From contig NC_049979.1 in NCBI RefSeq assembly GCF_000003815.2, positions 5,228,873 to 5,290,872 of the forward strand: a DNA stretch of 62,000 bases. Reading direction: 5' to 3'. The position numbers and the translations under genes were made by a program. Source of the stretch: Branchiostoma floridae (Eukaryota > Chordata > Leptocardii > Amphioxiformes > Branchiostomatidae). How positions within the stretch are numbered: position 1 is the stretch's first letter; each line of letters starts with the position of its first letter. Below, piece by piece: positions 25,336 through 36,100 of the stretch. A model generated the notes under the pieces. That model did not search any database. It was given only the letters and a program-made list of their open reading frames with translations, and was not told where the DNA came from.

Positions 25336-26850
25336 TTACTTAAACAAGTTCTTGAAGGAACGAATAATGCTGCCCAGTGGTGACCTCACGGACGTGTCTG
25401 ATGCCTTTTTCCCCTGACATATGCCCCGCTGACCCTGAGTAGATGGCAAAGTCACCTGTTCTGCCATATCGGGACACTTCTCTAGGCTGCCTGACCTCTG
25501 TGTGACCTTAACAATTTTAGGTTGATCTATATTACTGAGTGCCTTCACCGAGTGTACGTCACGTACAGACATGTTTGTGATAGGACAAGAGTTCACAGTG
25601 TTCACATAGAAACCATAACGGTCTGGGGGATGACGGGTGCGGGTCGACCGTCGTAGGGCTGGAGAGCCATCTTCTCCATCATCGCTGTCCGATGCATCTC
25701 CAGGACTGGCGTGTTCAGCTGGCTGCACTGCCTGTCCCTCGGACTCCTCACTCCCCGACTTCACCTGGACACCTGCTGCCTCGTCCTCCGCCCTGACAGG
25801 TGCCTCACTCTCTGACTGAGCCGGGACACCTGTTGCCTCGTCTTCCGGATCATCTTCCGCTTGGGCTGGGTCTACCTGCTGGGCGACATCGTCTCCACCG
25901 ACCGCGTCTGGCTGGACCGCACCACCAGCCTGCTCCAAAGCTTGTGGGTCCTCTCCACCACCCACTGTCTTGGCATCGGTCGGCTGCCCTGCATACTCCA
26001 CAGTGTCAACTTCATCGTCGTCGCTGTCTGTTGCACTGTCATCGCCTGGAACAACAACACATGGGGGTACAAGACCCCCTGGCCGGCGGACTGTCTGCCG
26101 TTTGACTCGAGTCCCCGGGGTTAATACATGGAGCCCATCCCTACGTGAAGGAACACTGCCTCGAGCCTTTTCCTTGTCTTCACAATGAACAGGTTTGGAC
26201 TCAGCATTACATGTATCAACTTCAGACATCCCAGACACAGACTTGTGTGTTTCTTTCACATTGCCTGCACATTTAACCTGGTCATCCACAACATTGCTCC
26301 TGTTGCCATTCCTCTTCCTTAAAGGACAATGTGCCTTCCAATGACCAAACCGGCGACATACAAAACAAGGATGCGTCTTTGGAGACGGTCTACTACGACT
26401 AAAATGACTGGGTCTACTCTTGTTTACATTGCCAACATTTAGATAACAAGTTCCCTTCCAATGTCCAAGTTTGTGGCACAGAACACACGGGTGTGTCTGT
26501 GGGGACCTGACTGTCCTACCACCGACTCGAGGGGTAAAACGTCTAACAAAACGTTCCTGAAGAATGACAATGGACTCATTAAACCGTTGACACAGCTTGA
26601 TAATATGTTCTTTATGTGCGCGCTCCATCTGTAGTACTGTTTGCCACAACAAAACCACCAAACCCTTGTACTGCCTCTCATCAACTCCCGAGATTTGGCA
26701 CAGTCTTGGGACAGACCTCGGTGTCGGTGCCCCTACACCGGCATCAGGCGCGGACCGTCCGCCCTGACCCAGGCAGGCTTGGTCACCCAAAACACCCCGT
26801 CCTCCCGTTTCCATTGCACAAACTCTACGCAAAGCCTGACTCGACGACAA
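25336..26850 (-). CDS. Gag-like zinc-knuckle protein of the LTR element, 504 residues
   Basis: This is the only substantial frame in the retrotransposon. It starts at the first in-frame Met (MSSSQALRRV). Residues about 50-110 form a helical-looking segment (VDERQYKGLVVLLWQTVLQM). Two CX2CX4HX4C zinc knuckles follow, CVLCHKLGHWKGTC and CFVCRRFGHWKAHC near residues 122-175, the nucleocapsid signature of Gag. The middle is basic then strongly acidic (Asp/Glu/Ala/Gln-rich, about 270-395). Near residue 400 comes RRSTRTRHPPDRYGF, a phrase I know from the tails of Pol polyproteins in many metazoan LTR elements rather than from Gag. No full capsid domain is evident. The arrangement suggests an internal deletion joining a Gag part to a Pol tail, kept open as one frame. 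Likely role, by inference: binding element RNA. Confidence 0.75.
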   Translation of the reverse strand: MSSSQALRRVCAMETGGRGVLGDQACLGQGGRSAPDAGVGAPTPRSVPRLCQISGVDERQYKGLVVLLWQTVLQMERAHKEHIIKLCQRFNESIVILQERFVRRFTPRVGGRTVRSPQTHPCVLCHKLGHWKGTCYLNVGNVNKSRPSHFSRSRPSPKTHPCFVCRRFGHWKAHCPLRKRNGNRSNVVDDQVKCAGNVKETHKSVSGMSEVDTCNAESKPVHCEDKEKARGSVPSRRDGLHVLTPGTRVKRQTVRRPGGLVPPCVVVPGDDSATDSDDDEVDTVEYAGQPTDAKTVGGGEDPQALEQAGGAVQPDAVGGDDVAQQVDPAQAEDDPEDEATGVPAQSESEAPVRAEDEAAGVQVKSGSEESEGQAVQPAEHASPGDASDSDDGEDGSPALRRSTRTRHPPDRYGFYVNTVNSCPITNMSVRDVHSVKALSNIDQPKIVKVTQRSGSLEKCPDMAEQVTLPSTQGQRGICQGKKASDTSVRSPLGSIIRSFKNLFK

Positions 26851-27711
26851 GAACCAAGGCGCCCGTGTAATGTTCTTGCTAACAATTACTCACAGACCTA
26901 CACTGCACAGAAAAACATATTACCTAGTCTACTTGTACAACTGCAGAGAGACATGACTTGTAATAACTTCCACGATTACCATGCGTACAGGCTTATACAA
27001 ACAAACAGGTCCTTATACATACACTGGGTAGAACAATCAAAAGGTAGAAAACAACTTATTCCGATTTAGGTTAACAAAACCACAGCAAAACTCAGCCTCT
27101 GCAAGGACTAATGACGATTTTGCATATTCAGACAAACACGAAAGCTTTACAATTACAACGTACTAACAATGCTGACTATGTAAAACTAAAGGACATTCTT
27201 GTCAAAACCAAAACCAAGTGTTAGACAGACGCACTAGACTGTGTAAGTTTCGACAAAGAAATAACACCAATCCACCTTGGCACTTCGGACTGTCTGAACC
27301 TGACGCAGGACTTACAACCTACCTCACCCAATAACTAACTCAAGACAAAATCACATCAGCTATTTTAACAAAATCACATCAGCTATTTTAATAACAACAC
27401 ACCATTCCACCTCCCTGGGAATTTCTGAGAGTAAAATTCGTTCGATAACAACCAAAGTGAACCTAAACACCAGACAAGACCAGTACATTTCGGACATCTC
27501 CAACAACAGCTTTAAGCAAAACAATCATTAGGACTAAAAACAGCCATGTTCCATCATAAACACATCCAAACAAGTCAGGACGACTACAATACTTCCAATG
27601 GTGCTCAGAACAAACATGTGCATAGCTACTAGCTAGACTACCACAAGACTTTACCACTCCAACAAATATTACTCCACCGGGAGGGACAGAATCCTGGTCA
27701 CGGCACCAATT
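26851..27711 (-). other. 5' leader of the LTR element
   Basis: An untranslated leader between the 5' LTR and the Gag-like frame, with the tRNA-His-like primer site at its LTR edge (27694-27711). It includes a tandem direct repeat of AAAATCACATCAGCTATTTT (27349-27390). A packaging signal would be expected here but cannot be identified by eye. Confidence 0.6.
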
Positions 27712-28383
27712 TGTAACCACTTACTTTACCGTAACTTTACTCTAATACTAAAGAAAGGCAAAGACGGTTCGACTAGATTCTGGTCCCAGTGAAGTACATT
27801 TATTGGAGCACAACAATACAATCAGGAAACAGCAATAATAATCAATGCACTAAGGAATCCCTAACCATAACACGAGCCGTTGTGACAATATTACATAAGG
27901 TAGGACATTGCGTTGTGTTTTACTATACTATACAATACTATACTCACAGTTACAGGCACGGATCAGGCTTCAATGCGGCTCGGCGGGTATTCCAGTTACG
28001 ACAGTGCACGTGCTCCTCTGTACGGACTGTTCTCTTACACGGACTCAACTCTAGCTCTAGCATGCTGTTGTATTTATCCTATACTAATTAGTCGGCATTA
28101 TTCTTTTGATATTAATGAACCAGTCCTGTTACTTTTAACACACAAGTACAAGGTTGTGTTGGCCAGACAATCCTATTGTCTTGCAGAACAGAACTGGCAG
28201 ACAGGGAATTAACACAAGGATAACAACCTACAAGATCAAAGACTGCTACATGCATACATAATATACAAGGTGTGAACGCAAAGACAAACATCACTGTTGC
28301 TATGGGCTGTAACTAAACATACATAGAAGTAAAGAGAGTATCAACAATATTATCATAACATGGCCAAATATGCCACTGTTACA
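27712..28383 (-). repeat. 5' LTR of the retrotransposon (by its own orientation)
   Basis: A direct repeat of 23727-24398 at a constant offset of 3985 bp. Identity by inspection implies recent insertion, since the two LTRs are copied from one template at integration. It would contain the element promoter. Confidence 0.93.
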
Positions 28384-31300
28384 CAACTGTCGGTCCATCT
28401 GGGGAAATGAGACAAAGTACAAGACCACATCGCTCAACAATCAAGTGCATTTAAATGGACATGAACAAACAACAGATTGTTAAAAAGCCACATCATGTGA
28501 TTCTTAGAAAAAAAGTTGGCATAATCATGTGAGTGAAGAAAGGCAGGGGAGTGACAGAATGTGGTTTCTGGTTGTCCTTTAGCTCCGAGGCCTCCTACGC
28601 CTTGATGATGAAGCTAGGTCAGCGAAGAGTTCAAGCATCACACAAAGTAGCCATGTCATGCAGGGCAGGGAGCTACACAAACCCTTTGTTGTGAGATCTG
28701 GGGTTACCCATCAGGCTAATTTACTTGGAAAACCATTTGGTTTTGATCTGGCATCATAGGCTGTTTTCTAATTTGCCTGTCCAGCAGACGTGGAGCTGCT
28801 GGTAGGGTGTATTTCTAATGTCACAACATGATACTTCTACTTTCATATGCGGAGCACCAAAGTGCACGATATCGTGGTAAAGGTCTGTGCTGCGAACCCC
28901 GAAGGAAGTAATGACACTGAGTTTGAAATGTATCCCTAGTTAGATATCTCGTTAATCTCTCTCTGAAAGTAGAGTGTCTGGAACAAAATCAAGTTTCGAA
29001 ATGAAATTGAAAAAGTAGACACACGCAGAGAGAACAAAACCACTACATGGATCGTAAAGACCTTTTGCGTTTTACAGACTTTGGTGTTGTTTACGATAAG
29101 TCGTGAAAATAGTTTGCAAGCCACAACCTCATTGGGGAGAATACAGCCCGATGAGTTTGGGTAAACAAGGTAACCGTGATTGTTCTCTACAAGGTGGACG
29201 CTCTGTGATCTCTGGTAACGGATATCCCTGGAGCCATGTGTCCTCTCTTCCTGTTTGTATTGAGAGCCAAATCAAGCCATGCACATCTTTGACTGTCAGA
29301 CAATTGTCTTTTAAACTCTTTTACCTTAAGTCCTTACCAATATTTTAGTTAGGGTGCTGTTTTTAGTATAGAAGAAATTGTTTTGGAGACGGAATTTATC
29401 ATTCGTACCGTGTATTTTGGTAGATACATAGAATTTGGAAAAGCTCTTCTAGTACTAGCTATATTTTTCTCAACCCCAAATTTTCCAGTGGGAATAGTTT
29501 ACGTCCATAATGTTATGTCGTTATTCATGGTTGATTGAAATGCCCACTTTTGCCAATTAGTGTTGATACAGTTTGTGTTGAGGCAGGAATAAGACTGGAA
29601 ATTATTTCCTCACTTGTTGTTTCATTGTATATTTTTGATGGGATGGCAGGGATGTCTATGAGGTTAAGTTAATTATCGTCAACTAAACGAGATGAAATCA
29701 TTTCTCTCTGGATTAGGAACTAATCATGATCTTTTTAATGGTTATAGAATCACAGTTAATGGACCCTTCGGGACACCTCCTTGACAATTTAAAGAAACAC
29801 TGCTGTGACCATTCCTGAGACAATTCATTTCATGCTTCCTAGATTCTTGAGCAGTGCCTCCCTATTTAGCCAAAACAAACAAGACAATTTCATTTTGTCT
29901 GCAGTCAAGGTCTTCTGTCCTCATTTAGAGCTGGCCAATGTCAGATTTGGTATGGGTTTCACCCGGTAAATAAAATGATTCTGAGGCAAGTGGACTGTTT
30001 ATGGACAAGGCTGAATGGCCCTCCTGCTGTAATGCTAACTGAGTTTGTTTTATATCAGCTAAAAAAACACTCTCTATGTAAACAAGGCTTAGCCTTCAAA
30101 CCTGTCCTCACCTCCTTGTAACACACTAAGCTTGGTTGCTGAAGAATTCCGGTAGCCATCCTTCTCTGAGAGGAAGTTTTGGTTTAGCAGAAACCAACAG
30201 AACAAGCCAAACTTGAAAATCACTGGATACTTAACATTTGAATATGCTAGGTGGTAACTACTCTTTCTCTTAGAACAGGGCACTGCAGTGGCTAGTTGAC
30301 ATTTTGACTGTTTAAACTTGACTTGATCTAATTTCTCTTGTATACAGCATCAAGTTTATCACATATATTTTCTCTGAGGGTTGCAGTATGTTTTTTGTCA
30401 AGCCTTTATCAGAGGAATGTTTCCATCCGGGGGAAAAATGCAGGTTGAATTTCAATATTTAACTGATATAAGAATCATCCTGATCAAAGCAAAAGAACAC
30501 ACTGCAATGATTCAAAGGATTACAGTTTCGCCCGACTATTTGGGATTTGTAAAGTAGAGAGATATTGTCAGACAGGTCCATATAATGACAAATATTTCAC
30601 CAGATGAATTATTTTATAGCAGTGACCTCCTTGATTGTTCTGAACCTCTGCACACAAGTCTAACTGCTCAACCAATCTGGGTTGATCATAAAAGCTTATT
30701 TTCTACATACAGTGCATCTTCATAGCTGGTAATGTTCCACTTTGATGTAGTCTTAAGTCTTAAGACAATAGTTATGAACCTCATATATTATAGTTATGAA
30801 GTTCTTATATTATATGTATGGTACTCAGTTAATCGTTTGCACTTGTATGAACAATCACCAGACGGGAAGAAGGACCCAGAATAAATCAGATTAATGTGTG
30901 CTGCGGGGGAAAAACAGCATATTGTAATTGGTTAAAACAGAAATCTTCAGACCCAAGACAAGCGGAATTTCCTCTCAGCTTGAAGGTTCTGTTAATAAGG
31001 TCCTGTTGATCAAAACAAGGGAGGTCACTGCCACAGGGGTTGCACATGGAATGTCAGGAGCCCTTGGAGAACCAGGTGCCTGTCAGTTAGTCTGCACACT
31101 GCCATTACTCAGGAAACAGCAAGGTCGGCTCTGCTGCCCAGGCACAGAGGTGGAAATCTGAAATATACCGCAGGATTCTAGCCAGGATTTTATTTTAGCG
31201 TAATTATGTTAATGGCATTGATAGTAGCGAAGTGACCAATCAGGAGGGTGGTGTGGAAGGGGGGCCTTGGCCCTTACACGATGAGATTTTGAAAATGTAG

Positions 31301-33070
31301 AGTAAAAAGTTGGCACTCTCTGGAACAATTATATCTTTACATATCGATTTTGGCCATCACAGAGGACGGAATGGGCAAAGATTCCCTAGCTGCAAAGTTC
31401 CATCAAAGGACAGAAGGACGGGTGCTTGCTACAACCATGCATGCCACATTTCCTGCCTGTGAATGACTAGAATTCTTCCACCAGAAGAACCCATCTAAAG
31501 ACGATCCGCATGGCTGAGAACTGTGCACCGAGTTGTTTTGCTTTATTACTTCCAACAGGAAGGTTATGGTCTGGCATTGGTTGGTTAGTTTGCTCGTAAA
31601 CAAGTCCCTTAACTGTAAGGAAGGTAGCAATGGATTTCAGCAGTTGGGGTATGTATGCGGGTAGGACTTATTCGAGGAAAAAAGAAGCAAGTATATTTTG
31701 AGAAACGTCTTGGTCCATCCCCAGACTTTGGGTTATTCTGAAGACGAAGTAGAAACATTTTATTCATTTAGGAATTCTATAGGTATAGATTCATTTCTAA
31801 GAACGAAGACCAATAACGTGTACATCTAATGCTGTCTTTCAGCCATACTAGATGAGTATATATCATGTACTGATGTTGTGTCAATTATAAGGCTATATGG
31901 CCAAGTCTTGTGTAACATATGATTTTAGTCAGTTGTACTAAGAAGGAACTAAACTCGTTCATGGGGGCATTGCTATCTAATGCTGTCTTTCAGCCATACT
32001 AGATGAGTATATATCATGTACTGAACTAGACTAATCTCCATTTCTCTCTGCACATTTCTGTCTTTTAGTTTTAGTATCAAATCACTTTCACAGAAGTAAA
32101 AGGCCAGGTCACCTGTGTGCAGGTGTAATTGAGTATCCACCTATTTTGCACACAATGTTAGTTTACAGTAAACACTAGGATACCTGGCATCATCAATATT
32201 ACTTCCCAAAGGTCCTGTCTGTCATATTAACAGTCACACTCAGGCAGTTCGAAAACAAGTTTTATAACTCCTGATACACATACCTGTGTTACCCATGTAT
32301 TTTAAACAAGCCTTTGTTGTTGCCAGGAAAGTTTTGTCAAATCACACCTCGCAATAATTTTGAAGGATTACAGCAACATTATCAAACAGAGGAGTATCGA
32401 ATTTTGGGCCGCTGGGATTGCCCAGCCTTTAAGTAAATTCCAGTTTACAGTTGATAGTCACACCACTTATAGCAAAAGGAACACACCAGCACTTTTGACG
32501 TGTGTCAGGTTAACATGGCTCTTATGTGAGTGTAGTTTGTGAAGGTGATTACACGTTCCTTCTGGAGAAATGTGCAGCAGACTGTTTCAAGGGCCTGTTT
32601 CCAGACTGGCATTTCAAGGGAGCTGGTGTGTCTCAAGTTTCTCTGATTTTGACAGGCCATTTTCATACTCATTTATAGGTCACAGTTATGCCATTTGCTA
32701 TCACTTGTAAATTGGATTTTGGAGATTTCACAAAGAAAGAATCTTGTGTAATTCCTGACTTTGAAATCAGGTCCTTTCCCACATGCACATACAGTTGGTA
32801 CTGACTGGTGTTTCTAAAGTTGATGTTAGATTGCAGTTCCTGGTACAAAATAATAGCCTTAATTTGTTTTTATACTCAGTAATTAATCTTTGGCACATGT
32901 TTATATAGGTAGCACAAAGGGTTCCATACAGGCCATGGACATGAACAAACTCACATCTGTATCCATTTGTTCATTGTGCTGCAATTTTTTTGGGGACATA
33001 CCTACATGCAGCTGTGTGAATGTATTGATTCCTCGGTAAGCCTGACAAACATGCCATTGTTTTAATACAG
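28384..33070. other. Non-coding stretch upstream of the receptor gene
   Basis: No exon could be supported. A 49-bp direct duplication (31825-31873 and 31976-32024), offset 151 bp, includes a CTGTCTTTCAG acceptor-like signal. Otherwise it is AT-rich and unique. It is probably promoter or leader-intron DNA of the gene starting at 33071. Confidence 0.45.
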
Positions 33071-33175
33071 GAGCCGAGCTAATGGCATTGGGAAGAGCTA
33101 CCGATGAATGGGCCTCCCACAGGTGGTCCTTTCTGACTATTCTGTTGATATCTGTACTTCAAATCATCGCAGAAG
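33071..33175 (+). CDS. Cdon: Cdon exon with start codon and signal peptide
   Basis: The acceptor TTTTAATACAG precedes 33071, so untranslated leader exons lie upstream. ATG is at 33082 after 11 nt. The peptide has a polar start ([15 protein letters not shown]) then a hydrophobic core ([15 protein letters not shown]), a classic secretion signal. Donor GTAAGG follows 33175 in phase 1. Confidence 0.85.
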
Positions 33176-36100
33176 GTAAGGCACTCGAATGGAATACTTT
33201 TCTCAGAACTTGTTACCCAGTTTAGGAAACCGCTATGTCCCTCCAACATTGTGTGCAATTTAGAATCATATCCACTTGCATCTGTGTAGTAGACATTCAG
33301 GATTGCCTGCTTGAATCCGCTGACATTCTGGTTGTGAGCACACTTACTTGAAAGCAATATCAAGCCACAGTTGGGAAACACATACCTCTGCCAATTTTGG
33401 AGTGCAGCTCTTGGATGTGGCATTTCCCTGCAGTACTTTACTGGGCAAGAGTTAGGAAGTGCTGTAACTCTAGATGAAGAGGATCGTCTAAGTGTGACAA
33501 TGTGTTTGTAAAATGATAGGTCTTTGTACATGATGTGCCATATTTTTGGATAATCTCCAGGCAGATTTGCCAGTGGCATAAGATAGTATCAAAGCTGGCT
33601 GAGGAGTATAGCTGGCCAAAGGGAGTCATTAGCCACTGGGTAGCCAAACACAAGTTCCTAGGCGGGCTTCACTCCTCTGGCGGCTTTTGATTCTATCTTA
33701 TGCTACCGTAGGATCTGCTTGGAGATTATTTTTTTAGGGAACATTTCCAAGTAACTTAGCTCATTCCAGTTTTTGCATTTGAAGTGATTTCAGTGACTTT
33801 CATGCCCCAATGTTGAAAGAAAATACACACACCCTTACTTAGTTACTCTATAATAAGTCCTTCTGTCATGAAATTCTTTATGTAAGTTATTACATATAGA
33901 ACAGAAAATATTTCTTCTCCAGTTTACAGGAATTGATTTTTAGCATTATTGTTTTCAGAATCACCACCAAAATTCAACGTTGTGCCCAAAACGACCACAC
34001 AACAACCCGGGAGCAAAGTAAAACTGCGCTGCTCGGGAAGCCCGCGTGGCGCAAAATTGTCCTGGTACCACAACGGTCAGCCTCTCAGCTCCAACCCAGT
34101 CCCTGGAGTTTTTGTCCGAAAAAACGGAAAGAAACTCATCATCGAGAGGTTCCAGAGAAGTAAGAGCGACCACCATGTGGGGATGTACCAGTGTGCAGTT
34201 ACTTCAGAGGCAGGGTCTATTATTAGCCCACCAGCGTACCTACATTTGGCAGGTAAGAATCGATTCTTCTACTCCCATTAGGTGAAGCTTAGAATTGTGA
34301 CAGACGGTCACAGCATGGCAGACTTGAGGTCCTCATGTCTGTCATGTGAGACAGTTATCTGGATGGTCTTCATACTCATAGCGTCACCAGATGGAGGACT
34401 GAACTAAACTGAACTGACTAGAATTGTGTGTACATAGCCACTGACACGTATTCCTGATTTGTTGCATTATGGTTTCTTTTTAGGCCAGTCAAACAGAGAA
34501 TGTTGATACACCTGCACAATTCATGTGTATTCATGGTGCATTAGTTCATGATGGCCAAAATCTGTTAACTAAATTTTGGACTGAGCCTCCTTTATTTTCG
34601 ATCAGAAATTGCCAAATGTGAGAAATGGGTGAGTATTTACACGTTTGCATGTTTCCAGCTTCTGTATGTCAGATTTTCATTACCTCTCTTGTTTTCTTCT
34701 TTCAGAAATCGCCAAGTTCAAGACAGATGTTCCTCAGAAAGTCAAAGTACTACAGGGCAACACTGCAATAATTCCTTGTGTGCCTCCTGCCAGTAAGCCA
34801 GCTGCTAGAGTCCAGTATAGACACGAGGGCAAATGGATAAGAAATAGCACAGGTAGGACTGCTGTACTGTGCTCATTCCTCCATTTTCAACAATTGTGGG
34901 TTAGTCTTGTATTCTATCCAGTAATGAAACCAGCACATGTGTAAGACTTAAGCCATGAATGTATAATGTGATGACCATGATCTAAGTTCATATCATTCCT
35001 CAGAACCTTCTGTGAAAATGTGGCTTTACCAGTTTGAGATTTGTCTTTTTCGTCAGATAGATGTATTGAAGTATGACTGTTGAATGATTAAGGTGAGCCT
35101 GACTACCCCTATTTTGTGATCTTACTTGGTAGCTCCTGAAAGAGAAACTACCTTCTTCCCTTGCACAAGCATACACTTCAGTCCTAAGTTCTAAGTACAA
35201 CTCTGTGTGACCAGCTCCACCATACAATCATCTGGTAAAAATGTAAATTTACAAGTTTAACTTAAAAGAACTCATCTGTCCTGTTTCAGAACGGATACTG
35301 ATCACACCGTCAGGGAACCTGCAGATAGCCAATATAACACTAGACGACTGGGGTCTCTACAAATGTGCGGCGGTCAACCCGGTAACGTTGCATCAAAGGG
35401 TCACCAACACCTCCAAGGTTAAGATTGATGGTAAGTTAAACCAACATGTGGTTGTGACTTTTCATGACGTAGACTCAGCATTCTTGCTCAGTAGAGTCTG
35501 CTGGACTTTTTGTAACATGACGCACGGGGGTAGTTGTTATTTGTTATCAGCAAGACATTGGAAGGAACCCAAATGCAGACTATATAGAGCCTCTCAGGCC
35601 ACACTAGTTTTATTTGTTGCTTCTCGGATTTACCTGTCCATTTTCTTTCTTCATTATCCTAAATTAAATTAAGTCCAGAGAAATAACTATACAGGTTTTG
35701 TTATCACAAACCTGTAAATATTGCCATTCAGAGGCATATACACATAATTTCAGTCTAAAACAATCATTATGCCTTTTATTCAAAATATTAGTAGCAAATA
35801 AAAGAAAGGAATTCTTTGCATAAAACATGCTATTAAACTCCTCAGGCTGTTTTTTTTTCAGCCCAGACCTTTTGAAAAAAAAAAATTTTTTTTATCTCAG
35901 AAAAAATCTGGGAAGCAAAAAATAAATTTGTTGTGGCCCAACCAAAAATGTGTATTTCAGAACCGAGAAGAAAGCAGCCAGCACAGATAGTGTACCCACC
36001 GTCTCACAAGACACTCAGTGTGCAAAGAGGGTCAGAGGTACTACTGGAGTGTGTGTCCTCGGGGTACCCCACACCAACAGTGACATGGAGATGGGATCAA

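Larger units (their letters stand above)
23727..28383 (-). mobile_element. Young non-autonomous LTR retrotransposon, zinc-knuckle ORF only
   Basis: Two 672-bp direct repeats (23727-24398 and 27712-28383) start TGTAACC and end TGTTACA, and I see no difference between them. A 4-bp duplication CAAC (23723-23726, 28384-28387) flanks the element. Orientation is minus. Next to the right-hand LTR the minus strand reads TGGTGCCGTGACCAGGAT, a primer-binding site whose first 12 bases complement the 3' end of animal tRNA-His as I remember it. Next to the left-hand LTR lies a purine tract GAAGGAGGGGGGTAGA. The 3.3-kb interior encodes only a 504-residue zinc-knuckle protein. No protease, reverse transcriptase, RNase H or integrase core is present, so mobility would need enzymes supplied in trans. 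Ty3/gypsy-type affinity is inferred. Confidence 0.92.

Noticed and set aside
25637-26188. Several plus-strand frames rich in Pro, Leu and Ser
   Set aside because: Shadows of the GC-rich Gag-like coding sequence on the minus strand.
33079-33653. 166-codon minus-strand frame over the Cdon signal exon
   Set aside because: It overlaps a MITE and a real exon on the other strand and has no domain or splice support.
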